A stretch of DNA of 64,000 nt, from assembly GCF_030410375.1 (NCBI RefSeq), contig NZ_JAUHHE010000012.1, positions 59,673 through 123,672 of the forward strand. Direction: 5' to 3'. The position numbers and the translations under genes were made by a program. Origin of the DNA: Zwartia vadi. GTDB lineage: Bacteria > Pseudomonadota > Gammaproteobacteria > Burkholderiales > Burkholderiaceae_B. Each line of letters begins with the position of its first letter. Position 1 is the first letter of the stretch. The notes under the pieces were generated by a model. That model made no database searches. It saw only the letters and a program-made list of their open reading frames with translations, and was not told where the DNA came from. Shown here piece after piece: positions 44,295-53,656 of this stretch.

Positions 44295-45428
44295 TTAATA
44301 TTTTTTCCAAACGACGCGGTTTACGTAGTCGGTATAGCTGTGAATTAATCGGACGACTTTCTCGGACACATTCAGCGCCTCGTAGTCCGAGACATGTTTT
44401 GTCGCCTGAATGTTCGAGGGCGTACTGTCTAAAATAGATAAACCTTGCCGAATGCGCTCGATCTCAAGTCCAACCATCATGACAGCGGCTTCTTCCATGC
44501 CCTCAGGCCGTTCATGTGCCTCGCGCAAATTTAATGCGGGAAATCCTAAAATCGAGGACTCCTCTGTAATCGTACCGCTATCGGACAGAACTGCCTTCGC
44601 ATCCAGTTGTAGTTTGACATAATCGTGAAAACCAATTGGTTTCATGATGTTGATGAGTGGATGAAAGACCACTTTATTTTCATCACATTTTTTCTTAGTT
44701 CTTGGGTGGCAAGAGACAATCACAGGGAGTTGATATTCTTGTGCAAGCGTATTCAGTACGTTCACGAGCTTATGAAATGAAGCAGGGGCGTCAATATTTT
44801 CTTCGCGATGGGCACTCACAACAAAATATTTTTTCTTGCTTAACTGCATGAGAGATAAGACTGGAGAGGTTTGGATCCTGTCTTTGTAAAAATTGAGAAC
44901 CTCCGCCATTGGGCTACCCGTTTTGATCACCAAATCAGGCGGACATCCTTCGCGCAAGAGATATTCACGGGCAATGCTGCTGTAGGTCAGATTGACATCC
45001 GCGGTATGATCAACAATCCTGCGGTTGATTTCTTCGGGCACGCGCTGATCAAAACAACGATTGCCTGCTTCCATGTGAAAGACGGGGATTTTTTGTCTTT
45101 TTGCGGGGATGACGGAGAGACAGCTATTCGTATCTCCTAAAATCAGCATCGCCTCAGGGCGAACTTCTTTTAACAAAGGGTCCATCGCGCTGATAATATT
45201 TCCGATGGTCTGAGAGGCGCTGGCGCTTGCCGCTGCAGCATCTAGAAAATAATCAGGCTTTCGAATGCCTAAATCCTCAAAGAAGACTTGGCTAAGTTCG
45301 TAATCATAATTTTGACCCGTATGAACGAGGATATGATCGCAAGTCTCATCCAGGCGAGCCAGGACACGAGACAGTCGAATAATCTCAGGCCGTGTCCCAA
45401 CAACCGTCATGACCTTGAGTTTTTTCAT
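44295..45428 (-). CDS. fnlC: UDP-N-acetyl-L-fucosamine synthase (2-epimerase FnlC/WbjD)
   Basis: A 377-residue non-hydrolysing UDP-GlcNAc 2-epimerase homologue with a GT-B-like fold. It has VVGTRPEIIRLSRVLARLD, the ILVHTGQNYD loop, LGDTNSCLSVIPAKRQKIPVFH, AGNRCFDQRVPEEINRRIVDH and the C-terminal LSDSGTITEESSILGFPALN. In this pathway the enzyme inverts C2 of the UDP-6-deoxy-talose intermediate to give UDP-L-FucNAc. Context (fnlB and fnlA immediately upstream) distinguishes it from WecB. The start overlaps the fnlB stop by 4 bases. Quoted motifs are fragments of a longer conserved stretch. Confidence 0.92.
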   Translation of the reverse strand: MKKLKVMTVVGTRPEIIRLSRVLARLDETCDHILVHTGQNYDYELSQVFFEDLGIRKPDYFLDAAAASASASQTIGNIISAMDPLLKEVRPEAMLILGDTNSCLSVIPAKRQKIPVFHMEAGNRCFDQRVPEEINRRIVDHTADVNLTYSSIAREYLLREGCPPDLVIKTGSPMAEVLNFYKDRIQTSPVLSLMQLSKKKYFVVSAHREENIDAPASFHKLVNVLNTLAQEYQLPVIVSCHPRTKKKCDENKVVFHPLINIMKPIGFHDYVKLQLDAKAVLSDSGTITEESSILGFPALNLREAHERPEGMEEAAVMMVGLEIERIRQGLSILDSTPSNIQATKHVSDYEALNVSEKVVRLIHSYTDYVNRVVWKKY

Positions 45429-46537
45429 TTTGTGGCCTTCATGCTGGTCGTGTCTGGGCGTTGAGGGTCAAACACTTCATTTGTCCAAAGCATGACAATC
45501 AAATCTTCGTTTCCGACATTGGTGATGTCATGCGCCCAACCAGGTATTGTTTCAATAATCTGATATTTCTGGTCACTACAGCTTATCTCAACAGTCTCAT
45601 TTGTTAATAAGTGTTTGAAGCCAAAACGGGCAGAGCCTTTGATAATCAAAAACTTTTCAGTTTTTGTATGGTGGTAGTGCCCACCACGTGTGACACCGGG
45701 CCGAGCAGTAAAAAAAGAGAACTGTCCCGAGTCGCGGGTTTTGAGCATTTCTACGAATGTACCCCGCTGATCGGAATGGCTAGGGATTAAATACGAAAAT
45801 TCATCCGTCGGCAGATAGCTAATATACGTGGAATACAACGCACGAGTAAACCCAACGCCGGTACGATCTGTGAGGAGTTGTTTGCGTTCCTGACTAAAGC
45901 GCTGGACCTGCGCGGCAAGGTCCTCAACCGATACCTGATAGACAGGCTTGACCACGGGCCAGGCAAGGCCTTGAGGTGGATGGGTCAAGGTCTCAATCAA
46001 GGCATTCACAACGTCATCGATATACACGAGGTTGAGTTGCCTAGACCCATCATGAATCTGTATGGGCAAATGATGGGCGATATTGTGGCAAAAAGTTGCT
46101 ACTACAGAGTTGTAGTTGGGCTTACACCATTTTCCAAAAACATTTGGCAAGCGAAAGATTGACACAGGATTGCCTGTGTCCAGGGCGAGTTTTTCAGCGG
46201 CAATTTCGGCCTGCTTTTTAGAGCTGCCGTAGGGGTTGTCGATCATCGCCTGAGTTGATGAGGTCAGGAGCAGTGCAATAGTACGCCCAGAGTCTTTAAT
46301 GCACTGACAAACCGTTTCAGTGAGTTCGGTATTGCCAGAAAAAAACTCAGCCTGATCAGTCGGTCGATTGATACCTGCTAAATGTATCACTGCATCAGCA
46401 AGCATTACTTTTTGTCGCAAGACCTCGAGTGACTCGCCACGGTCAAAAGTTAAAACCTCAAGCTCTCTCTTTTCAGAAAGCCGCACGGATAAATTTTTTC
46501 CAATGAATCCCTTTGAGCCTGTGATCAAAATGCGCAT
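45425..46537 (-). CDS. fnlB: UDP-4-keto sugar epimerase/reductase (FnlB/WbjC/CapF)
   Basis: A 370-residue bifunctional enzyme. The N-terminal SDR domain (RILITGSKGFIGKNL, HLAGINRP, YGSSKKQAE) reduces C4, and a C-terminal cupin (about residues 250-370, with GQFSFFTARPGVTRGGHYHHTKTE) epimerises C3. This two-domain layout is specific to CapF/WbjC. It turns the FnlA product into UDP-6-deoxy-L-talosamine-type sugar. The start is ATG 46537, with a strong AGAGGA (46548-46543, spacing 5), one base after the fnlA stop; a longer frame to 46564 would lie inside fnlA. Confidence 0.93.
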   Translation of the reverse strand: MRILITGSKGFIGKNLSVRLSEKRELEVLTFDRGESLEVLRQKVMLADAVIHLAGINRPTDQAEFFSGNTELTETVCQCIKDSGRTIALLLTSSTQAMIDNPYGSSKKQAEIAAEKLALDTGNPVSIFRLPNVFGKWCKPNYNSVVATFCHNIAHHLPIQIHDGSRQLNLVYIDDVVNALIETLTHPPQGLAWPVVKPVYQVSVEDLAAQVQRFSQERKQLLTDRTGVGFTRALYSTYISYLPTDEFSYLIPSHSDQRGTFVEMLKTRDSGQFSFFTARPGVTRGGHYHHTKTEKFLIIKGSARFGFKHLLTNETVEISCSDQKYQIIETIPGWAHDITNVGNEDLIVMLWTNEVFDPQRPDTTSMKATK

Positions 46538-46538
46538 T

Positions 46539-47573
46539 TCAATCCTCTGGAATAGCAGACTCACCCTGAGATATGGCCTGGATAAAATTAATCTTACGCA
46601 GTAGCTGGCTCATCCTAGCGACATCGAGCTGCTCGGCATTGTGAGAGTGGTAGTCTTCGGCGGCTGTGATGCGTGTTTCACCCTGCTCGACAAATTTCCC
46701 ATAATTTAAGTCTCTCAAATCAGGTGGCAAGCGGAAATAGTCACCTAAGTCCTCTGCGGAGGCCATTTCTTCTCGGCTGCCCAGCGTTTCATACACTTTT
46801 TCACCATGTCTTGTGCCGATGATTTTAATCGGATGGTTAGGCTTATTCATGACTAAACACATAGCACGCGCGAGGGTCTCAATCGTTGCAGCAGGCGATT
46901 TTTGGACAAAAATATCTCCGTTTTTTGCATGCTTAAAGGCAAAGAAAACAAGATCGACCGCATCATCAAGCGTCATCATGAAGCGCGTCATGGAGGGATC
47001 AGTGATCGTAATGGGCTGACCCGATAGGATTTGCTCAGCGAAGAGGGGGATGACAGATCCTCTCGATGCCATCACATTGCCATAACGTGTGCCGCAGATC
47101 ACCACGTTGGAGGAGCCAACACCCCGTGATTTGGCGATCATCACTTTTTCCATCATGGCCTTTGAGATCCCCATGGCGTTGATGGGGTAGACCGCTTTAT
47201 CCGTGCTCAAGCAAATGACACGTTGAACGTGATGTTTAATGGCCGCTTCAAGTACATTGTCTGTGCCAAGGATATTGGTTTTGACAGCTTCGAGCGGATG
47301 GAATTCGCAAGAAGGGACCTGTTTCAGTGCGGCCGCATGAAAAATAAAATCGACGCCGCGCGTGACATTGTCAACGCTTTGAGGATCCCGGACATCTCCC
47401 AAATAAAATTTAATTTTTGGGTTATTTAAGCGTCTGCGCAGGTCGTCTTGTTTCTTTTCATCACGGCTAAAAATGCGGATTTCAGCTAAGTCGGTATGAA
47501 CAAATTTGCTTAATACAGAACTACCAAATGAGCCCGTGCCCCCGGTAATGAGTAAAGTTTTGTTGGTCAACAT
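46539..47573 (-). CDS. fnlA: UDP-GlcNAc 4,6-dehydratase / 5-epimerase (FnlA/WbjB/CapE)
   Basis: A 344-residue SDR enzyme making UDP-2-acetamido-2,6-dideoxy-beta-L-arabino-hexos-4-ulose from UDP-GlcNAc. It has TGGTGSFGSSVL, RDEKKQDDLRR, HAAALKQVPSCE and RYGNVMASRGSV. The active site is the Ser-Met-Lys form of the CapE group (Ser123, Met134, Lys138) rather than the Tyr-containing YxxxK of PseB, which decides the name. It is the first enzyme of the FucNAc pathway. Because PseB makes the same product and no pseB is in the window, it may also supply the pseudaminic acid operon. Confidence 0.94.
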   Translation of the reverse strand: MLTNKTLLITGGTGSFGSSVLSKFVHTDLAEIRIFSRDEKKQDDLRRRLNNPKIKFYLGDVRDPQSVDNVTRGVDFIFHAAALKQVPSCEFHPLEAVKTNILGTDNVLEAAIKHHVQRVICLSTDKAVYPINAMGISKAMMEKVMIAKSRGVGSSNVVICGTRYGNVMASRGSVIPLFAEQILSGQPITITDPSMTRFMMTLDDAVDLVFFAFKHAKNGDIFVQKSPAATIETLARAMCLVMNKPNHPIKIIGTRHGEKVYETLGSREEMASAEDLGDYFRLPPDLRDLNYGKFVEQGETRITAAEDYHSHNAEQLDVARMSQLLRKINFIQAISQGESAIPED

Positions 47574-47593
47574 AAGGGAGTCCTAAGGCAAAA

Positions 47594-48763
47594 TTAACTG
47601 TATTTTCGAAAAGAATGCTGCTGGGCCATCATGGATAGAAATGCGAAGGTTTCTTTGGCACAGCGCTGCCATGAAAACTGTTGAACACGCGTGTAGCTTT
47701 TGGCCGCGTTATGCATTCTGAGCTCAGGCGAGTGTATAAGCGTTTCTAGCGCACGTGCGATCTCTACAGGGTTTGTTGGGTCAAAATACACCCCCGCATC
47801 ACCGAGCACCTCGGGCATAGGGCCCTTATTCGATGCAGCGATCGGCAATCCAGCCGCCATAGTTTCAAGCAAAATGTTAGGCATATTTTCACAGCTGGAC
47901 GCAAAAACACCCAAATCAGCTTGAGCGTAAATATGATGCAATTCTTGATAGTTCACGGCGCCGTGATAGTGGATCCACGTGCCCTCGGGGTCATGCGCCG
48001 CCATACTTTGTTTTAATGTCTCGAGTGCCGGTGCATAGGCAGGTCCGACCAGATTGAGAGCCAGACAAATGCCTTTTTTGCGCAACAGGGCTGCTGCCTC
48101 TACCACACACCACTGATGCTTGTATTGGTCAATGATAGACACGTACAGTAATTGGTAGGGGTTGCCTGGCCTATATTCAGTGATGTTTTTTTGAACTTTT
48201 GGGGCACGTAGAAACCTCGAATCCAGCCCATGAGAAATATGCGTCACGACGCCTTTTAATCGGCCTGTGACGCGGGTGACCGCCGATTTTGCATAGGCTG
48301 TCAAAAAAATGACGCCATCCGCTGCACGCAAGGAGCGTGTTTGACCAAAGCGTAACAGCCTGAGCTTTAAGCCCATCATCGAAAGGCCATAGCGGTTCAT
48401 TTCTACAGTCTCAAAGGGGAGCAAGTTTCGACTCATTGTCACGACAGGTCTGAATGAACTGGAAAAACTACCTCCAGGGACAAACAATATTGAACAATTT
48501 TCCTTTTTTAATAACGAAGTGAGTGTAAAACATTGCCAAAATAATCGAGAGATCAAGCCGCCATCTAGCGCAGGCAGGGCACGCTTGATCAGCCAGGGCC
48601 GATTTTCTATCTGTGAAAGCGTTGACGACCCACCAAACACAACCACTTTGGATACACCCTGTTCAGTAGGGTCGGCTGCGCGCAATATTTCAATCAAGTG
48701 CGTGACACCACCGCCACGTCTTAGGTTTGAAGCATCGATGCCAATGGTGATGTCTGAGGACAA
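47594..48763 (-). CDS. Glycosyltransferase family 4
   Basis: A 389-residue GT4 enzyme. The N-terminal domain has IGIDASNLRRGGGVTHLIEIL; the donor domain has YQLLYVSIIDQYKHQWCVVEA, a LGVFASSCENMPNILLETMA loop with the expected acidic residues, and ASNKGPMPEVLGDAGV. The start chosen is TTG 48763. It has a very strong Shine-Dalgarno GGGAGG (48776-48771) and sits just after the upstream stop, whereas the longer ATG frame from 48832 lies mostly within the methyltransferase gene. Donor unknown. It lies between fnlA and the methyltransferase in the same minus-strand operon. Confidence 0.83.
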   Translation of the reverse strand: MSSDITIGIDASNLRRGGGVTHLIEILRAADPTEQGVSKVVVFGGSSTLSQIENRPWLIKRALPALDGGLISRLFWQCFTLTSLLKKENCSILFVPGGSFSSSFRPVVTMSRNLLPFETVEMNRYGLSMMGLKLRLLRFGQTRSLRAADGVIFLTAYAKSAVTRVTGRLKGVVTHISHGLDSRFLRAPKVQKNITEYRPGNPYQLLYVSIIDQYKHQWCVVEAAALLRKKGICLALNLVGPAYAPALETLKQSMAAHDPEGTWIHYHGAVNYQELHHIYAQADLGVFASSCENMPNILLETMAAGLPIAASNKGPMPEVLGDAGVYFDPTNPVEIARALETLIHSPELRMHNAAKSYTRVQQFSWQRCAKETFAFLSMMAQQHSFRKYS

Positions 48764-48764
48764 A

Positions 48765-49745
48765 TTACTTCCTCCCGCGCGCGACGAGATGGCTTGCACG
48801 AAGTATTTCAATATGCTTGAGTCCCGCTTCAATCATCCAGGCCTCTGCCGTGGAGGCACTTTGGGGCTGATCATACTGAGGCGATAGCCAGTCAAAGGTG
48901 TCTAGCAGGGCCCATTCTTTCTTTTGTTGTGGGGAGAGTCCAATCCCATCAAAATGATTGGCAACGGGCACGATCCTTTTTAGTAAAGATCCGATCGCCG
49001 GCACGTTTCCAAGGAGGTCGCTGAGCTTTAGCATGCCGGGTACTGTTTTTTGCAACGTGGCAAACAGGGTGGCTTTTGACATTCTCTTAGTCAAAGGTCT
49101 TAAGAAATGCCTGGGATTTAAGGCGCCTTTGAGAGACTTTTCATAGTAGTCGACACACAAAAAGCCGTTGGGTGCGACCATAGGAGGCAAGGACGCAAAG
49201 GCCTTATGCACATCGGGGGTATGTTGAAGAACCCCTAACGAATAGACATAGGTAAACGTGTTTGTAGCAAAGGGTAAAGAATAGATATCCCCTTGAACGA
49301 CATGAAGATTTGGGTGGTGTTTTAAGTTTAGAAAGCACGCATCCACAGCACTTGAATAGTCCAGGGCCACAACATGTGCTCCAGCTTCGAGGGCAATCTC
49401 AGCAAATCGTCCCGCACCGCATCCCACATCAAGTACCCACTTTCCCTTTAAATCCGAAGCAGACCATCCTGTCGCTTTCCAAAAGCGGTTAAACGAAACT
49501 TTGCAACCCGAATAGCTATCGAGCTGGGTTTGGCGGAAATGATTCCATTGCATGCCAAAATTGTCTGCATAATTGCTCTGGGGGACAAAACGGGGAATGC
49601 CTCTCATCACCGGGTATGAAAACTTGCCGTCTCCTGTCGCGAGCTTGCCTTCGACGATTTCTGTGTCAGAGGAAGGGGCAGGATGCAGGACGAGGCCTTG
49701 TCCTGAGACTGGGCAGCGCAGCAATTTGAGCAGCTCTTGTTTCAT
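48765..49745 (-). CDS. Class I SAM methyltransferase with N-terminal Trm112-like region
   Basis: A 326-residue protein. Residues 1-55 resemble a Trm112-like segment (LLRCPVSGQGLVLHPA and GIPRFVPQ) that in related proteins binds zinc, but only one cysteine is present here, so metal binding is doubtful. Residues about 100-210 are a Rossmann methyltransferase domain (VLDVGCGAGRFAE, then VVALDYSSAVDA and YVYSLGVLQHTPD). It probably methylates a sugar precursor or chain in the second glycan. It is the gene after the asparagine-synthase-like gene (32 bases apart) and before a GT4 gene on the same strand. Confidence 0.85.
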   Translation of the reverse strand: MKQELLKLLRCPVSGQGLVLHPAPSSDTEIVEGKLATGDGKFSYPVMRGIPRFVPQSNYADNFGMQWNHFRQTQLDSYSGCKVSFNRFWKATGWSASDLKGKWVLDVGCGAGRFAEIALEAGAHVVALDYSSAVDACFLNLKHHPNLHVVQGDIYSLPFATNTFTYVYSLGVLQHTPDVHKAFASLPPMVAPNGFLCVDYYEKSLKGALNPRHFLRPLTKRMSKATLFATLQKTVPGMLKLSDLLGNVPAIGSLLKRIVPVANHFDGIGLSPQQKKEWALLDTFDWLSPQYDQPQSASTAEAWMIEAGLKHIEILRASHLVARGRK

Positions 49746-49777
49746 TCAACGTACCTTATGTATTTAAAGCAATACTT

Positions 49778-51646
49778 TTAAAGCGATACTTCGTATTCTC
49801 TGCGCCAGATCTCAAACATGACCAGTGAAAACAAGCGTTGGCTATTGCCTCGTCCACGATCCTGCCCTTTAAGGAGTCCTGAGATTGTTTTTTGATCAAA
49901 GAGGCCATCTGATCTTTCCAAAATATCATAGAACAACTCGCGCATCTCCCCCCCTTTGAGCCATTGCGCCAAGGGGATGGAAAATCCCTGCTTGCGCTGA
50001 CGATCAAACTCAGGGGGCAACAATTTTTCACACAGTTGTTTGAGGATGATTTTTTTATCTGTCTCCGTTGTTTTGAGTCGAGTCGGTACGCGGCCAAAGG
50101 CAAACTCAATGACACGATGATCTAAAAATGGGGCGCGCACCTCAAGCGAGTTCAACATACTCGCACGATCCACCTTGACTAGGATGTCTTCGGCCAGATA
50201 GTTTTGAAAATCCATGCGCGTCACACGCTGGATGAGGTCTGGATGAACAGGCACGCGCTGACTCAAAATATTTTCCGCTACGGTTTGCCAGCCTGGATAA
50301 CGGGCCATCAGGCTTTTGCGTGTCGTTTGATCAAAGAGACCCGAAATCAGGGGTAAGCCCGTCTCTAGATTTTCTCCAAGACTTTGGAACCAATTTCTAC
50401 CTCTGAGGCCAACTGGTAAAAGTTTTTCTGAGGCGATTGAAACCAAGCGCCTCAGGCCTTGCGGTACATAGCCAAGGCGTTTTTGCAGCCAGATCAAACG
50501 GCTGTAATAACCGTAGCCACCAAATAACTCGTCACCGCCGTCTCCACCGAGGGCCACAGTACAACTCTTCCGAACTAGTTGGCTGACAAGAAAAGTGGGA
50601 ATCATTGAGGAGTCAACCATTGGCTCATCAAACTGTCTGGCGAGCCGGACGAGTAAATCTGCACCTGAGGGCTCGGGCACAAGTTCGGTGTGTTTTGTAC
50701 CAAAATGCTTTGCCACGAGGCGGGCGTGCTCGGTCTCATCGTATGCCCCATGACCAGGAAAACCTACGCTATAGGTTTGCACATTGCTCGAGGAGCGCAC
50801 AGCCAACGCAGTGACTAGGCTTGAGTCCACGCCACCGCTCAGCAAGATCCCGACAGGGACATCAGCCACGAGCTGTCTGCGAACTGAGTCCTCAAGGAGC
50901 TGCTCAAGCTCATTGAGCAGCTCTGCGTCGGAGGTCGGACTATCATCCGATGCATACTCAAGCTCAGGAAGCTGCCAATAGCGCCATGTTTTGTGTTTGC
51001 CGGTTTTTAGATCAAAGAGTTGCGCGTGGGCGGGAGGGAGTTTGTTGAATCCCTCCAGTATGCAACGCTCGCCAGGTACCGATCCAAAAGAGAGGTAGCA
51101 GTCGACAGATTCGCGATTGATCCGCCTTGGAATAGACCGATCCTCTAACAATCCCTTCAGTTCGGAGGCAAACCGAACCTCACCTTGAGCCTGATACAGA
51201 TAAAGGGGTTTTTCGCCAGCGCGATCCCGCGATAAAAATAAGGTTTGTTTGAGAGCGTCATAAAGTGCAAACGCAAACATGCCGTTTAAGCGGGTCAGGC
51301 AGTCCGTTCCCCACACCTTGTACGCAGCAAGAATGACCTCTGTATCGGAGTGCGAGACAAAGGTGATCCCTTTCGCAATCAGCTCCTTGCGCAAATCCTC
51401 AAAATTATAGATTTCCCCGTTAAAGACGATGGTGAGCTGTTGGCTCGGGTCTTGCATTGGCTGATGACCCGCAGCAGACAAATCAATGATGGACAGTCTT
51501 CGTTGGGCGAGTCCCACTTGACCGCTGTCAGACCACCATAGGCCCGCATCATCTGGTCCGCGGTGCGTCATGGCGTTCCTGCCGGACAGCAGCCACTCTC
51601 TGCGCTGGACAGGGCGCAACGATGCTATGCCAATGATGCCGCACAT
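49778..51646 (-). CDS. Asparagine-synthase-like glutamine amidotransferase (WbpS-like)
   Basis: A 622-residue enzyme with an N-terminal class II glutamine amidotransferase domain (catalytic Cys2 in MCGIIGIA, NGEIYNFEDLR) and a C-terminal ATP-pyrophosphatase synthetase domain with SGGVDSS at 270-276. Family members make asparagine, but copies in polysaccharide loci (WbpS type) amidate the carboxyl group of uronic acids. That role is favoured by the neighbours: methyltransferase, GT4 and a fused oxidoreductase. It abuts the fusion gene with a one-base overlap. The acceptor is not known, and a housekeeping AsnB cannot be formally excluded. Confidence 0.87.
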   Translation of the reverse strand: MCGIIGIASLRPVQRREWLLSGRNAMTHRGPDDAGLWWSDSGQVGLAQRRLSIIDLSAAGHQPMQDPSQQLTIVFNGEIYNFEDLRKELIAKGITFVSHSDTEVILAAYKVWGTDCLTRLNGMFAFALYDALKQTLFLSRDRAGEKPLYLYQAQGEVRFASELKGLLEDRSIPRRINRESVDCYLSFGSVPGERCILEGFNKLPPAHAQLFDLKTGKHKTWRYWQLPELEYASDDSPTSDAELLNELEQLLEDSVRRQLVADVPVGILLSGGVDSSLVTALAVRSSSNVQTYSVGFPGHGAYDETEHARLVAKHFGTKHTELVPEPSGADLLVRLARQFDEPMVDSSMIPTFLVSQLVRKSCTVALGGDGGDELFGGYGYYSRLIWLQKRLGYVPQGLRRLVSIASEKLLPVGLRGRNWFQSLGENLETGLPLISGLFDQTTRKSLMARYPGWQTVAENILSQRVPVHPDLIQRVTRMDFQNYLAEDILVKVDRASMLNSLEVRAPFLDHRVIEFAFGRVPTRLKTTETDKKIILKQLCEKLLPPEFDRQRKQGFSIPLAQWLKGGEMRELFYDILERSDGLFDQKTISGLLKGQDRGRGNSQRLFSLVMFEIWRREYEVSL

Positions 51647-53436
51647 TACAACTGACCCTCATCCAATATTGCCCTAGCCGCCCTCGCGGCCGCCACCGAG
51701 TGGCATATTTTGCCCGCAAAAATCCCAATCCTTTGTGGGGCAAGTAAGTGAATCACAGTCGGACGTGCATCATCCTCATCACGATAGGGCAAGACCGTTC
51801 GAACTGTAAACATTGATCCGATATGGTCTGAGGCCTCAATGCCAGGGAAAAACTCTTTGGCGGACTCAAGAAATTCTTTCACTTTGCTCATTGGTGGATT
51901 TTTAACCACGCCTTTGTTGAGGACCGCCTCGTATCCTGGCAATATCTCAGGCGCGAAACCCGTACTAGCGTGGTGAATGGCATGGACTACATTACCCATG
52001 ACATGGTAAGGGGTATTTGAGTAGGGGTCGATGCAAAGAAAAGGGCCATCCAAAATAACGATACTGCGTCCCCGGTATTGTTCAGGCAATTGGAAGATAG
52101 GCTTTTCAACCAATTCAAACTGATAAGAGGATGATTTTTCAGCAAAAGTATTTTGACGGGAGTATGTGGCAATAATAGCGCCGTCATAATCATCCAGTAG
52201 GGAACTCGTGGCTTGGACTCCACATTTGACCGTCACACCCGAGCCAAATAATCGATTGGCAACAATATCTTTTATTTTGACTGGGTCAAAGAGGTCCTCC
52301 CGAACCCTAACCGTTAAATCAGTATTCGGTAAGCTTTCAACGACTTCATATTCAAGTTTGTGACGATTTAAGAAATCAAGATATTGGCTGGCACTGGTTT
52401 TGGAATCCCGTGAGGCAATTGCATATAGACTTTCTTTGACCTGATTGCGCATAATCGCTTGGCCATAACTTTTCTCAAACAAAGGAATGGCGTCTAAACA
52501 CTCACTGACCGTCGCGTCAGAGCGGGGATAATGATAACCACGATGGACGCGATACTGATTAATCGCGGAAGCTTCTTGAATGATGTCCTTTTGCTTTTCA
52601 AGCAAATCGACCTGATAGCCCGCAGCGGACAGCTCTAGCGCTGCCGTACAACCAAAAAGGCCGGCGCCAACTACCGCGATGCGAGGCTGTAGATGTTTTT
52701 TTAATTCAGTGAGTTGTTGTAACACCCACAAGGCAGTCGAGTTATTTTCATAAAAATTGGCGTTGCCGGAAAATATGTACTCGAGCATAGCTTTTATTGC
52801 CATGCCAGTATTGGGTTCAATCTCTATATCCAAAAAGATATGTTTAGCTAGGCTGGCATAATCTTCGTACTTCGCACAAATCGTTGTGCCACTATATTTA
52901 AAAGTAAAATCCAAAAGTGCTGGTTTTTTGCTTGTAACAATAATATTATCAATATTGCTATTGTCGTTGGTCACTCGATTTAATAAATAAAGATGATGGT
53001 ATGTCAAGCGATCTAATAATGCACCTGATTTACCGGTTGTTTTGCTCCAATTAATATTTTCTTTTGATTTCAAATTTTTAGGTAAGGCAATATCATTCCG
53101 AAATAAAAATACATCGTCAATATATAAATGCGTATTATTTTTTTTTGCAGTGGATATTAAGTTTTCGAGCGATAAAATAGAAAGTGTCGGAGGCTTTTCT
53201 AAAAAAACATTCACCCCTGCGCTTAAAAAATATTTTGCTTGCTCATAATGATATAAATTAGGCGACGCAATAAATACCCAGTCAACGATTTGTTCGGGCC
53301 ATTCGCAGTCACTGCCTCTGCGTTCCCAGGCAATCTCCCCAAATGCTGTCAAATATTTAATTAACTTAGAGCCGAAACTCCCGCCTGAGCCAATGATCCC
53401 AAATTTCATTTTTTTTGAATTGTTCGTCGAAGGCAT
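51646..53436 (-). CDS. Fusion of Gfo/Idh/MocA-type reductase and FAD-dependent oxidoreductase
   Basis: A 596-residue protein with two dinucleotide-binding modules. Residues about 10-245 resemble Gfo/Idh/MocA enzymes: GIIGSGGSFG near the start and the EKP motif at 80-82 in NVFLEKPP. Residues about 250-596 form a DAO-type flavoprotein domain beginning RIAVVGAGLFGCTAALEL (Gly257, Gly259, Gly262) with LLEKQKDIIQEAS and a YRVHRGYHYPRS stretch. Such a pairing suggests consecutive redox steps on one sugar or amine. I know no characterised homologue. The N-terminal half is AT-richer than the C-terminal half. Start ATG 53436 is used; ATG 53409 is also possible. Confidence 0.8.
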   Translation of the reverse strand: MPSTNNSKKMKFGIIGSGGSFGSKLIKYLTAFGEIAWERRGSDCEWPEQIVDWVFIASPNLYHYEQAKYFLSAGVNVFLEKPPTLSILSLENLISTAKKNNTHLYIDDVFLFRNDIALPKNLKSKENINWSKTTGKSGALLDRLTYHHLYLLNRVTNDNSNIDNIIVTSKKPALLDFTFKYSGTTICAKYEDYASLAKHIFLDIEIEPNTGMAIKAMLEYIFSGNANFYENNSTALWVLQQLTELKKHLQPRIAVVGAGLFGCTAALELSAAGYQVDLLEKQKDIIQEASAINQYRVHRGYHYPRSDATVSECLDAIPLFEKSYGQAIMRNQVKESLYAIASRDSKTSASQYLDFLNRHKLEYEVVESLPNTDLTVRVREDLFDPVKIKDIVANRLFGSGVTVKCGVQATSSLLDDYDGAIIATYSRQNTFAEKSSSYQFELVEKPIFQLPEQYRGRSIVILDGPFLCIDPYSNTPYHVMGNVVHAIHHASTGFAPEILPGYEAVLNKGVVKNPPMSKVKEFLESAKEFFPGIEASDHIGSMFTVRTVLPYRDEDDARPTVIHLLAPQRIGIFAGKICHSVAAARAARAILDEGQL

Positions 53437-53656
53437 TCGGTCAAGCTCTCAAAGATATGCTTTATGGGTAAAGCCTGCATAGCGCGTACTACTGCGAAAA
53501 ACAGTATAGTAATCGCTTTCGAAAAAGTAGGCTTGAATTTGGTGCACGCTATTATTTCGTAAGCCATAATTTTGTTGTGGTGCGGCTCAATGACTATGGG
53601 AAAAACTGTTAGGATAAAATGCTTTTGTTGAGTATAAAACCAGAGGAAGCTCTAAA

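Noticed and set aside
46539..47573. Dehydratase gene as PseB
   Set aside because: The active site is Ser-Met-Lys of the CapE/FnlA group, and fnlB and fnlC follow directly.
53471..53486. Small hairpin GCTTTA/TAAAGC in the divergent region before pseC
   Set aside because: Six AT-rich pairs with no T-run and no clear promoter relation; not distinctive.
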